Part shown: piece by piece, positions 1 through 6,268 of the stretch
How positions within the stretch are numbered: position 1 is the first letter of the stretch
How the letters are laid out: each line of letters opens with the position of its first letter
Source of the DNA: UBA2233 sp002347965 [NCBI: Nitrospirae bacterium UBA2233]
Lineage (GTDB): Bacteria > UBA2233
NCBI GenBank assembly: GCA_002347965.1
Contig: DDYN01000052.1
Coordinates: 317 to 9,348, forward strand
Direction: 5' to 3'
DNA length: 9,032 nt
Notes under the pieces: generated by a model
The model's input: only the letters and a program-made list of their open reading frames with translations
Databases searched by the model: none
Told to the model about the DNA's origin: nothing
Translations under genes and position numbers: made by a program

Positions 1-140
1 GCATTGTTGAGTCCGTAGACCCTTGCAATGCCATCCCCTATGCTCAAGACCTTGCCCTTCTCGGCAATCTCGAGCCTCGCTTCGAACCCCATGAGTTTCT
101 GCTTAATTTGCTCGGTGAAATCTAGCGTTTTCGATTGCAT
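1..140 (-). CDS. atpA: F1 ATP synthase subunit alpha (partial, N-terminus only)
   Basis: This is the first 46 codons of the alpha subunit of F1 ATP synthase; the rest lies off the left edge of the window. Alpha alternates with beta in the F1 hexamer on the cytoplasmic face of the membrane and carries the non-catalytic nucleotide sites. The visible part starts MQSKTLDF, has a short amphipathic stretch, and then the very conserved alpha signature VLSIGDGIARVYGLNN at about residues 31-46, which is the start of the beta-barrel domain. The ATG at 140-138 follows an AAGGAG ribosome site 8 nt upstream. That site overlaps the TAA of atpH, so the two genes are tightly coupled. The order b', b, delta, alpha is the standard bacterial one. 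The catalytic core and P-loop cannot be seen here. Confidence 0.95.
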   Translation of the reverse strand, partial: MQSKTLDFTEQIKQKLMGFEARLEIAEKGKVLSIGDGIARVYGLNN

Positions 141-148
141 GCGAACAA

Positions 149-154
149 CTCCTT
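149..154 (-). promoter_or_regulatory. Ribosome binding site of atpA, overlapping the atpH stop codon
   Basis: AAGGAG on the minus strand, 8 nt before the atpA ATG. Its first two bases belong to the TAA stop of atpH (155-153). Ribosomes ending atpH therefore finish on top of the atpA initiation site, which suggests translational coupling. The motif and distance are seen directly; the coupling is inferred. Confidence 0.7.
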
Positions 155-701
155 AGGCCATCATCCATGACAACAACTGGTCCAACTCGCCCAAAAGCGA
201 CAGATCCACCTCCCGGTCCTCTACATACAGGACAAACCCTCCGAGCAGCTCAGGATCCCGCACCTCTTTTAGGTGCAGGCTCAAGCCGGGGTATAAGAGC
301 TTAAGGGCATCAAGGATCGCGTCCCGATCCGCCTGCTTGAGCGGCACGGACGTGACGACTTCGACTTCGAGAATGCCCTTACGCTCCATCAGGAGGGCGG
401 AGTACATTCCGACGAAATCCGAAATTGCGTACAGCAGCGACTGTTCCACCAGAAGTTCTAGCGTTTTTACGAGCAAATCGTCCAGGTTACACGACCCAGC
501 CAAAAGACGCACCGTATCCGTCCGCTCTTTGAGCTCGAAGAGCGGGGCATCCAAGAACTTTGCGACCTTTGGCTGCCGCTTAAACACCTTTTCGACCTCT
601 CCTAGACGCGCCTCATAATCGTCTGCCTTACCGTTGGCGATTGCCATATCGAGTAAGACCCGGGCGAGCTTCTTGAGTGCCCTTCGGGCTTTCTGGGTCA
701 T
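153..701 (-). CDS. atpH: F1 ATP synthase subunit delta
   Basis: This gene encodes the delta subunit (OSCP type), which sits on top of F1 and joins the alpha/beta crown to the peripheral stalk made by the b subunits. The product is 182 residues, the usual length. It shows the expected two-part build. The N-terminal helical domain covers about 1-105. The C-terminal domain begins near the typical turn into V-TSVPL at about 116-121 and ends with the family signature DPELLGG at about 148-154, followed by the acidic stretch EDREVDLSLLGELDQL. The ATG at 701-699 shares an ATGA overlap with the stop of atpF, and a GGGGGAAAGG run just upstream can serve as ribosome site. It is followed directly by atpA. 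No key segment looks missing. Confidence 0.95.
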   Translation of the reverse strand: MTQKARRALKKLARVLLDMAIANGKADDYEARLGEVEKVFKRQPKVAKFLDAPLFELKERTDTVRLLAGSCNLDDLLVKTLELLVEQSLLYAISDFVGMYSALLMERKGILEVEVVTSVPLKQADRDAILDALKLLYPGLSLHLKEVRDPELLGGFVLYVEDREVDLSLLGELDQLLSWMMA

Positions 702-1198
702 CCTTTCCCCCTCTCTTGCTGAAGACTGGCTAGCCGTTCGATCGCGGACCGAACGAGCGCATACCGCTCGTCTTCGCTAAGCCTATCCCTGAGCATCCCC
801 TTGAGCTCTCCAGTAAGCTGCTTCAAGAACGTACGTCTCCTTGCTTCGAGCGCATCCCGCTCGTTGGTCTCCATCTTAAGCCTCGTTTCCTCGAGCATAC
901 GCCTTGAGTAGGCCTCGGCCTGACGGACGAACTCCTCCCCGGCACTTCGAGCCCTCTTTTCGGCGTGCTCGAAGATCGTCCGCACTTCCGCCTCTAGCAT
1001 GGCTTGCTTTTTCTCCCAAAGCTCCAAGCTGGAACGCGCCTCTTCGTACGCCCTGGTGGCCTCCTTGATGGAGGCGGCCACCCCATCGGCCCTTTGCTGG
1101 AAGAATCCCCGGATCGCACCCTTGGCGAAATACGCCACGATCCCCACGAACAGCGCAAGGTTCAAAAACCCGGGGGCCAGCGACCAAATCCCACTCAT
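698..1198 (-). CDS. atpF: Fo ATP synthase subunit b
   Basis: This is a b-type subunit of the membrane Fo sector and forms half of the peripheral stalk that holds F1 still against the rotor. The 166-residue product begins MSGIWSLAPGFLN, has one hydrophobic segment at about residues 8-27, and then a long charged helix rich in Glu, Arg, Ala and Lys (about 35-150) that reads as a parallel coiled coil. Its position next to atpH marks it as b rather than b'. I chose the ATG at 1198-1196, which shares one base with the TGA of the upstream gene (TGATG). A TTG one codon earlier (1201) is possible but less likely. The stop overlaps the atpH start (ATGA). Assignment as an ATP synthase b subunit is firm; the b/b' naming rests on gene order. 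Confidence 0.9.
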   Translation of the reverse strand: MSGIWSLAPGFLNLALFVGIVAYFAKGAIRGFFQQRADGVAASIKEATRAYEEARSSLELWEKKQAMLEAEVRTIFEHAEKRARSAGEEFVRQAEAYSRRMLEETRLKMETNERDALEARRRTFLKQLTGELKGMLRDRLSEDERYALVRSAIERLASLQQERGKG

Positions 1199-1662
1199 CA
1201 ACCCATCCTCTTCGGCCGTTTGCCCGTCAAGACTTCAAAAAACAACTGCTTCAGCAACTCTTTGTTGCCGCGAAACTGGGACTCCATCGCCTCAAGGCTC
1301 TCCTGAATCTGTTTTTGTCGGAGTTGAAGCAAATCATGAAGCTCTTTTTTCGCTTGGGCCTCAACCCCGCGGGCTTTCTGCTCGTACACCTTGAAAATTG
1401 CATCCCGATTGCTGTCCGCTTCTTTTCTGGCCTCGGTAAGGCTGGCCTCGTAGGAGGCCTTCAGCGCCTCTGCTTTCTGAACGAGCGCCCGCGCTTCTTC
1501 GACCCGTTTCGACGTCAGTCCCTCGCGAAAGCCTTTAAGCCTTAAGTAAGGACGGATAACCAGCATCTTCACGACAAGGTAGGCCAAAAGAAAGATCGCC
1601 ATCTGAATAAAGACTGTCCAAATAAAGACTGTCCAATCATCCGGAAAGAGCTTTGGTGCCAT
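1198..1662 (-). CDS. atpF: Fo ATP synthase subunit b' (second b-type subunit)
   Basis: This is a second b-type stalk subunit, which would pair with the product of the next gene as a b/b' heterodimer, as in cyanobacteria, alphaproteobacteria and many deltaproteobacteria. The product has 154 residues. A short polar start (MAPKLFPDD) is followed by one membrane segment at about 12-36, then RPYLRLKGFREG and a long Ala/Glu/Lys/Gln-rich helix to about 140. The pentapeptide WTVFI occurs twice in a row at residues 10-19, encoded by a perfect 15-bp tandem repeat. The ATG at 1662 is preferred because TAGGA lies 7 nt upstream. A TTG at 1668 would be only about 1 nt from that site. The gene starts 25 nt after the cytochrome lipoprotein gene and its stop overlaps the following start by one base. 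Confidence 0.85.
   Translation of the reverse strand: MAPKLFPDDWTVFIWTVFIQMAIFLLAYLVVKMLVIRPYLRLKGFREGLTSKRVEEARALVQKAEALKASYEASLTEARKEADSNRDAIFKVYEQKARGVEAQAKKELHDLLQLRQKQIQESLEAMESQFRGNKELLKQLFFEVLTGKRPKRMG
1606..1635. repeat. Perfect 15-bp tandem duplication (2 copies) inside atpF'
   Basis: The 15-base unit AATAAAGACTGTCCA (plus strand) occurs at 1606-1620 and again, identical, at 1621-1635. On the coding (minus) strand it encodes the pentapeptide WTVFI twice at the start of the membrane segment of b'. Because 15 is a multiple of three, the frame is kept. Confidence 0.95.
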
Positions 1663-1669
1663 TGCCAAT

Positions 1670-1674
1670 TCCTA
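1670..1674 (-). promoter_or_regulatory. Ribosome binding site that decides the atpF' start
   Basis: TAGGA on the minus strand, 7 nt before the ATG at 1662 and too close to the alternative TTG at 1668. It lies within the 25-nt gap after the cytochrome gene. No promoter or hairpin terminator is visible in that gap. Confidence 0.55.
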
Positions 1675-1687
1675 ATTTGACATGTTC

Positions 1688-3256
1688 TTAAAAACGCCTA
1701 TTATACGACCCATTCAGGATTCGGGCTAGAGACCCTTTTTGCCTCTCACGATCGCACCGGATGGCCTGAATGTACGGGCCAAACACAAACCCGGGGCTAT
1801 TCTTTGAATCGTGGCATCCGATGCACACGGCCATTCGAGCGCCGGTTTCCATCGGATAGGCTTTGGGATCCTTCAGGTGCAAAGGCCGATGGCCATGGCA
1901 GGCGCTACAAAGCACGTTTGGTTTTGCAGCGCCATCTTTAAGCTCGAGTAGCCTAAGCTCCTTGTCAAACCCCGTAGAATGGCAGGCAACGCATTCCGGG
2001 TTTGCATCGGCCTTCTTCTCGATGAGCGTGGCAAACGCCTTTGCATGAGGGGTATTCGACCATGCAGACCACGCCTCCTGGTGGCAGGACTTGCAGTTTT
2101 TATCGGACAAGGCTTTTTCGCCGTTCTTTTCACGCTCGGCCGCTGTCGTGGCCGAAGCGAGTTGACGAGCGTATTCCTGCTGAATCCGGGCCTTAAGCGC
2201 ATCCGCGGCCGCCTTCATCTTTGGGTCCTCTGTAAAGCGCCAATCCAACGGGACCACTCGCCAATCAAAGAGGTTCTTCTTTTCCAGGCCCTCTATTTCT
2301 GCTCTGGCCAGCTCGAGCCGCTGCTCTACAAGATGGCGGTTCTTAAGGGCTTTTTTCTGTAAAGCCGCTTCGAACATTTGCCTTTTGTAAAAGGCAAACA
2401 TCCACTCTAACCTTGAAACAAAAGGCTGGCTTGGGTCGGAAAGAACGAGCTCGACTTGACCCATATGCTGGCCCTCTTTGGGGATCGAGACGAGCAGCAC
2501 CCGGCCATCTCCTAACACCCTCGGCTTTGGCCACCAGGCGCCTTCGTAGGAGAGCAAAACGAGCGTGTTCAACGGCACACCTTGAAGTTTTAGCGAATCC
2601 AGGTGGCGGTAGGGGCCGGAATAAAGGACGATGACAAGCCCTGCCCCTCTTTTCTTCATTCTTCGAACGGCCGCCGAAAACCCTTTTTCAAACGCCCCAA
2701 GCACGTCCCTGCTGGGGTTTTCCGGCAAGGCAAAACCTACGACGCCGACGTTCATCCCGATTCCAAACAAATCCCCAAAAAGGTCTCGCTTGGCATTAGG
2801 AAGGCCGTCTTCTTTGGTAGACTCCAAAACGGTAAAAGAAGCCCCTTGAAGCAGGTTCGAGAGCCTTTTTTTTCCGAGCGCGAGGTCATAAACGCCGGGA
2901 GTGTAGGCCGAGTAGCCCATCTCATTCATGGCTTCAACGATAAACCGTGCCTTCTTCTCGATGAGCGGGCCCAAGAAAGGGCTTTGAACATTCGAACCGT
3001 TGAACGCGTTTCCCGTATCGAAAACCAGCGTGGCGGGGTTCTTCTGGAACGCCTGCCGGATAAAGCCCGCACGTCTAGGGATGCCACCCTTTTGGCCGGT
3101 CACACAGCCGCAAGGCTCCACCTCTCCGCGTACATCCCCAGAATACAGAACCTGAACGGACTTCGGCCCCTGGAAGGTAGGACGCTTCTGGCTGGCTAGG
3201 CAACCTCCCAAGGACGCCAAAAGCCAGGCCAGGAGGCAAACAAAGAAAGATCGCAC
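1688..3256 (-). CDS. Lipoprotein with UshA-like phosphoesterase fold and tetrahaem cytochrome C554-like domain
   Basis: The predicted product is an exported, lipid-anchored multihaem c-type cytochrome of about 522 residues. From the GTG at 3256 it begins MRSFF, has a hydrophobic core, and reaches the lipobox LGGC with Cys19. Residues about 35-260 resemble the UshA/5'-nucleotidase metallophosphoesterase fold seen fused to such cytochromes. The usual motifs are altered: SGDVRGEVEPCGC near 39-51, FDTGNAFNG near 79-87, and PGVYDLALG near 120-128 where GNHEFD is normal. A charged helical linker (about 290-385) follows. The C-terminal domain has four haem motifs: CKSCH 388-392, CVACH 422-426, CSACH 450-454 and CIGCH 478-482. 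His404 in NTPHAKAF is a likely extra haem ligand. The domain resembles cytochrome C554 (PF13435). Electron transfer at the periplasmic face is likely, the partner is unknown, and phosphatase activity is doubtful. Starts at ATG 3271 or GTG 3286 are possible, but the ribosome site favours 3256. Confidence 0.8.
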   Translation of the reverse strand: MRSFFVCLLAWLLASLGGCLASQKRPTFQGPKSVQVLYSGDVRGEVEPCGCVTGQKGGIPRRAGFIRQAFQKNPATLVFDTGNAFNGSNVQSPFLGPLIEKKARFIVEAMNEMGYSAYTPGVYDLALGKKRLSNLLQGASFTVLESTKEDGLPNAKRDLFGDLFGIGMNVGVVGFALPENPSRDVLGAFEKGFSAAVRRMKKRGAGLVIVLYSGPYRHLDSLKLQGVPLNTLVLLSYEGAWWPKPRVLGDGRVLLVSIPKEGQHMGQVELVLSDPSQPFVSRLEWMFAFYKRQMFEAALQKKALKNRHLVEQRLELARAEIEGLEKKNLFDWRVVPLDWRFTEDPKMKAAADALKARIQQEYARQLASATTAAEREKNGEKALSDKNCKSCHQEAWSAWSNTPHAKAFATLIEKKADANPECVACHSTGFDKELRLLELKDGAAKPNVLCSACHGHRPLHLKDPKAYPMETGARMAVCIGCHDSKNSPGFVFGPYIQAIRCDRERQKGSLARILNGSYNRRF

Positions 3257-3261
3257 AGTTG

Positions 3262-3266
3262 CTCCC
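3262..3266 (-). promoter_or_regulatory. Ribosome binding site that decides the cytochrome lipoprotein start
   Basis: GGGAG on the minus strand, 5 nt before the GTG at 3256. The alternative ATG at 3271 has only a GGAG 2 nt away, and the GTG at 3286 has no clear site. The chosen start gives a compact lipoprotein signal peptide with Arg at position 2, which supports it. Confidence 0.5.
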
Positions 3267-3379
3267 GCCATTGCTCCGTAGAACACTCCGTTAACGTCAC
3301 GAAATTGATGTCCACTATATTAAAATAAAAGAATAGCCTTCGCCAAGCTCAAGCCTAACAAAGTCCAAATAAGATAAGT

Positions 3380-3385
3380 AGGGGA
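3380..3385 (+). promoter_or_regulatory. Ribosome binding site of amrS
   Basis: AGGGGA ends 6 nt before the GTG start at 3392. It supports the GTG over the later in-frame ATG at 3428, which would begin inside the conserved N-terminal part. Confidence 0.6.
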
Positions 3386-3391
3386 ACAACA

Positions 3392-4435
3392 GTGAACACC
3401 GAGAGCGGCTTGCCCCCGATAGAGGCGATGCTCTACCGGCAAGAAGGGGAAATACTCGTTTGCGAGCTTTGCGCGCATTACTGCAGGCTAAAAGACGGCA
3501 GAGTAGGGATTTGCGGAGTGCGAAAGCGTATCGGGAATAAGCTCTATACGCTCGTTTACGGCAAGGCGATTGCCTCGGCGATCGACCCGATCGAAAAAAA
3601 GCCGTTTTTTCACGTCCTACCGGGGACGCGTTCGTTCTCGATCGCCACGATCGGATGCAATTTCCGGTGTGCGTTTTGCCAGAACTGGGATATTTCGCAA
3701 AAACGCGACGTCGAGGCGCCCGGAAGGGACCTCCCGCCCAAAGAGGTCGTGAGGCTGGCCAAGCAATCCGGCTGCCAGACGGTGGCATACACCTATTCAG
3801 AGCCGACAATCTCTTTCGAGTACACCTTCGACACGGCAAGACTGGCCAACGAAGAAGGGATTCTTAGCCTGTACGTCACCAACGGCTACATGACTCAAAA
3901 AATGCTGCGGACGTTCGTACCCTACTTGGCTGCGGCCAACGTCGACCTCAAGGGCTTCGACGACAAACGCTATCGAAGAGTCATGGGGGCAAAACTCGAG
4001 CCCGTGCTCGAGAGCATCAAAGAGATGAAGACGCTAGGGATTTTCCTCGAAGTGACCACCCTCGTGGTCCCCGGGTTGAACGATTCCGAGCCGGAGTTGG
4101 GAAAGATCGCGGAATTCTTGGCAAGCGTCGACCCTCAAATTCCTTGGCATATATCCAGGTTCCACCCCGATTACCAAATGACAAGCACGCCCCCAACGCC
4201 GACGGAAACGCTGCTTTCGACATGTAGAATCGGGAAAAAGGCGGGATTACAATTCGTGTACGTGGGCAACCTGCCCGGGAATCGCTTCGAGAACACCACC
4301 TGTCCAAGGTGTAAGACATGCCTGATCGAACGGAGCGGGTTTCGGACTGTTAGGGTATCGCTTCAAAACGGAACGTGTCCGTCCTGCGGATACAAAATCC
4401 CCGGAATTTTTTCATCGCCGGCCTCAGCCGGGTAG
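3392..4435 (+). CDS. amrS: AmmeMemoRadiSam-type radical SAM protein AmrS
   Basis: This is a cytoplasmic radical S-adenosylmethionine enzyme of the AmrS family (pyruvate-formate-lyase-activating-enzyme-like). Its substrate is not established, and it is named for frequent association with AMMECR1 and Memo domains. The 347-residue product carries an N-terminal Cys group (C24, C27, C31, C41) and the radical SAM triad C89, C93, C96 in CNFRCAFC, followed by QNWDISQ. SAM/core landmarks include YTYSEPT at 133-139, VTNGYM, NVDLKGF and HISRFHPDY at 253-261. A C-terminal zinc-ribbon-like tail has C304-x2-C307 and C329-x2-C332, ending near KIPGIF. The GTG at 3392 has a good AGGGGA site. No amrA or amrB partner is in the window. 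The last 24 codons overlap the 3' end of truA on the other strand. Family assignment is firm; function beyond the family is unknown. Confidence 0.92.
   Translation: MNTESGLPPIEAMLYRQEGEILVCELCAHYCRLKDGRVGICGVRKRIGNKLYTLVYGKAIASAIDPIEKKPFFHVLPGTRSFSIATIGCNFRCAFCQNWDISQKRDVEAPGRDLPPKEVVRLAKQSGCQTVAYTYSEPTISFEYTFDTARLANEEGILSLYVTNGYMTQKMLRTFVPYLAAANVDLKGFDDKRYRRVMGAKLEPVLESIKEMKTLGIFLEVTTLVVPGLNDSEPELGKIAEFLASVDPQIPWHISRFHPDYQMTSTPPTPTETLLSTCRIGKKAGLQFVYVGNLPGNRFENTTCPRCKTCLIERSGFRTVRVSLQNGTCPSCGYKIPGIFSSPASAG
4363..4435. other. Convergent coding overlap of amrS and truA (73 nt)
   Basis: The plus-strand amrS runs to its TAG at 4433-4435, while the minus-strand truA runs to its TGA at 4365-4363, so 73 bp code on both strands. 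In amrS this stretch holds the last CXXC of the zinc-ribbon-like tail. In truA it holds only the tail beyond the conserved core. No intrinsic terminator is visible for either gene in or just beyond the overlap. Confidence 0.85.
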
Positions 4436-5214
4436 CGCTCGAACACCCTAACGTCGGCCGGATAGAGAACTTGGGCCAGGAACAACCCGCCGGGAGGGGC
4501 TGGCGCAACATGCTTGGCCAATACGCCCGTTTCGAGCGAGGCCTTTAGGTCCTGCAGGACAAGCCTCCCAAGCCCAAGCTCGATCAATCCTGCGAGCAGA
4601 ATGCGCACCATTTTACGCAAGAAATGGCTTGCTCGGAACACGAAGTACGCGTTCTCGTCCCCTAGGTCGAACACTTTCGCCAAGTCCATCGTCACGTGAG
4701 GGTTCCTGCCCGGCGACTTCACGGCAAAAGCCGAAAAATCGTGGGTTCCTACGAGAGCATCCAGCCCTTTTCGGATGGCGTCGAAATTAAGCGGTAAACC
4801 CACACGCCAACAAAGCCGCGAAAGAAAGGGGTCGTGCCTATCAGAGCGGCGAACCCAGTATACGTACGTCCTCCGAAGGGCCCAGAACCTCGCGTGAAAT
4901 TCCGGCTCAACCATGCTGACGCAGCGAACGCTCATGCACTGGGGAAGCATCGTTCGCAGTGCCTCGTAGAGCGCGCGGGGCTGCCGGTACGAGGACGTTT
5001 TGAAGTGGACTGCTTGATCTAGGGCGTGCACGCCCGCATCCGTTCTTCCGGCCGCTACGACCCGGATAGGCTGGTCAAACACGGACGAAAGCGCAGACTC
5101 TAACACCCCTTGGAGCGTCGAGGCATTCTTTTGGGTCTGCCAGCCGGAAAACCCAAACCCGTCGTAGGCCAGCCTTAGCAGGTAGCAGTGTTTCGGCCCT
5201 GCCTCCGCCGACAT
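4363..5214 (-). CDS. truA: tRNA pseudouridine(38-40) synthase TruA
   Basis: TruA converts uridines 38, 39 and 40 of the tRNA anticodon stem-loop to pseudouridine, in the cytoplasm. The 283-residue product shows the family landmarks in order: LAYDGFGFSGWQ at 15-26, AAGRTDAGVHA at 54-64 with catalytic Asp59, FHARFWALRRTYVYW at 106-120, HDFSAFAV near 158-165, HFLRKMVR at 197-204, and the C-terminal APPGGLFLAQVLYP at about 239-252. Roughly 30 residues after this point form a non-conserved tail, and about the last 24 codons lie antisense to the end of amrS. The ATG at 5214 starts 5 nt after the asd stop with a GGGCGG upstream, so it is the last gene of the leu-asd operon. Catalytic residues are intact. 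Confidence 0.95.
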   Translation of the reverse strand: MSAEAGPKHCYLLRLAYDGFGFSGWQTQKNASTLQGVLESALSSVFDQPIRVVAAGRTDAGVHALDQAVHFKTSSYRQPRALYEALRTMLPQCMSVRCVSMVEPEFHARFWALRRTYVYWVRRSDRHDPFLSRLCWRVGLPLNFDAIRKGLDALVGTHDFSAFAVKSPGRNPHVTMDLAKVFDLGDENAYFVFRASHFLRKMVRILLAGLIELGLGRLVLQDLKASLETGVLAKHVAPAPPGGLFLAQVLYPADVRVFERYPAEAGDEKIPGILYPQDGHVPF

Positions 5215-5219
5215 CCGCC

Positions 5220-6260
5220 CTAGCCTTGCAGGTATTCCTTGGTCAAGATCTCTGCGATCTGTACGGCGTTGAGCGCTGCCCCCTTCCTTAGCTGGTCGCC
5301 AACGACGAAGAAGTTGAGCGCACGGTCATGGCAGACATCTTTCCTTAGCCTTCCCACAAAACAGGCATCCCGGCCTGCTGCAAACAAAGGCATAGGGTAG
5401 CGCTTGCTCTCGGGCTCGTCCTCGAGTTCGACGAAAGGAGCCTTGGCAAGGACCTGCCTGGCATCCTCAAGCGAAAAGTCCCTTGCAAACTCTGCATGGA
5501 CGGACACGGCGTGCGCTTGCATGACGGGGACACGGACGCATGTCGCGCTGACGGCGAGCGTATCCGAGTGGAACATCTTTCGTGTTTCGTTGTGAGCCTT
5601 CATTTCTTCCTTGGTATAGCCGTTCTCCAAGAAGGCGTCTATGTGAGGAATCACGTTAAACGCGATCGGGTAGGGAAATACCTCGGACGGCAGGGTTTTA
5701 GGGTCTTGGCCACGGCCAAAGGCGAGCACTTGGTGCCTTAGCTCTTCCATCGCCTTAGCCCCCGCCCCGGAGACTGCCTGGTAGCTCGAAATCACCACGC
5801 GCTCCGCACCGAAAGCGTCGTGGAGCGGCTTCAACGGGACGACAAAGATGATCGTCGTACAGTTAGGGTTGGCAATGACGCCCTTTTTCTTGTAGAGGGC
5901 GATGTCTTCCGGGTTGACTTCCGGTACGACCAGGGGGACGTCCGGGTCCATCCGGTACGCGGACGAGTTATCGACAACGACGGCACCCGACTCCACGGCC
6001 GCTGGCACGAACTCCAGACTTCTGGACGCACCGGCAGAGAACAGCGCCACGTCCACCCCCCGAAAGCTGGCTGGTGTCAGCTCGGCTACGGGGATACGCT
6101 CTCCTTGAAAGAGAACGTACTTCCCCGCCGACCTTACCGAGGCCAACGGAACCAGCTCGGAGACGGGAAAGCTCCTTTCTTCGAGAACCTTGAGCATCAT
6201 CTGACCGACAGCGCCCGTCGCCCCGGCGATTGCTACACGAAACGATTTTTTTCCTTTCAT
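5220..6260 (-). CDS. asd: Aspartate-semialdehyde dehydrogenase
   Basis: Asd reduces L-aspartyl phosphate to aspartate semialdehyde with NADPH, the branch point to lysine/diaminopimelate, methionine and threonine. The 346-residue product has the N-terminal NADP loop GATGAVG at 13-19, the Ser/Ala-rich stretch LFSAGAS near 73-79, the active-site motif NPNCTT with catalytic Cys134, SSYQAVSGAG at about 158-167 with the substrate-positioning Gln161, and the VRVPVMQAHAVSVHAEF region at 242-258 with the likely catalytic His250. The length and all motifs fit a bacterial enzyme. The ATG at 6260 has GAGGG 8 nt upstream. A GTG at 6275 would add five residues and has a weaker site. It lies 41 nt after leuB and 5 nt before truA. 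Confidence 0.95.
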   Translation of the reverse strand: MKGKKSFRVAIAGATGAVGQMMLKVLEERSFPVSELVPLASVRSAGKYVLFQGERIPVAELTPASFRGVDVALFSAGASRSLEFVPAAVESGAVVVDNSSAYRMDPDVPLVVPEVNPEDIALYKKKGVIANPNCTTIIFVVPLKPLHDAFGAERVVISSYQAVSGAGAKAMEELRHQVLAFGRGQDPKTLPSEVFPYPIAFNVIPHIDAFLENGYTKEEMKAHNETRKMFHSDTLAVSATCVRVPVMQAHAVSVHAEFARDFSLEDARQVLAKAPFVELEDEPESKRYPMPLFAAGRDACFVGRLRKDVCHDRALNFFVVGDQLRKGAALNAVQIAEILTKEYLQG

Positions 6261-6268
6261 TATCCCTA

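Larger units (their letters stand above)
3257..3391. promoter_or_regulatory. Divergent intergenic region, likely promoters for the cytochrome/atp genes and for amrS
   Basis: This gap of about 135 nt between divergent genes holds an AT-rich island at about 3311-3334, unlike the GC-rich surroundings. On the minus strand, TTGGCG (3346-3341) and TAATAT (3322-3317) are spaced by 18 nt, each 4/6 to the sigma-70 consensus, and would drive the cytochrome lipoprotein gene and perhaps the atp genes beyond it. On the plus strand, TTGATG (3305-3310) with AAGAAT (3329-3334) is a weaker candidate for amrS. No operator palindrome or riboswitch was recognised. The boxes are by eye only, so the region as a promoter area is more certain than any single box. 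Confidence 0.4.

Noticed and set aside
1663-1687. Possible atp operon promoter in the gap after the cytochrome gene
   Set aside because: Only 25 nt are available and no -10/-35 pair is visible. A promoter inside the end of the cytochrome gene cannot be ruled out but is not supported.
2603-3199. A 198-codon plus-strand open frame opposite the cytochrome gene
   Set aside because: It lies wholly antisense to a gene with clear domains, has no recognisable motifs, and its composition follows the other strand. The same holds for a 181-codon frame at 5820-6365 over asd and a 155-codon frame at 7839-8306 over leuD.
3315-3839. A 174-codon minus-strand frame opposite the start of amrS
   Set aside because: It is very rich in Arg, Ser and Ala in the manner of a shadow frame, and it covers the promoter region and a firmly identified radical SAM gene.
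3392-4435. amrS as a pyruvate formate-lyase activating enzyme
   Set aside because: The CX3CX2C motif is shared, but the N-terminal Cys group, the HISRFHPDY segment and the zinc-ribbon-like KIPGI end match the AmrS family, and no formate-lyase gene is nearby.
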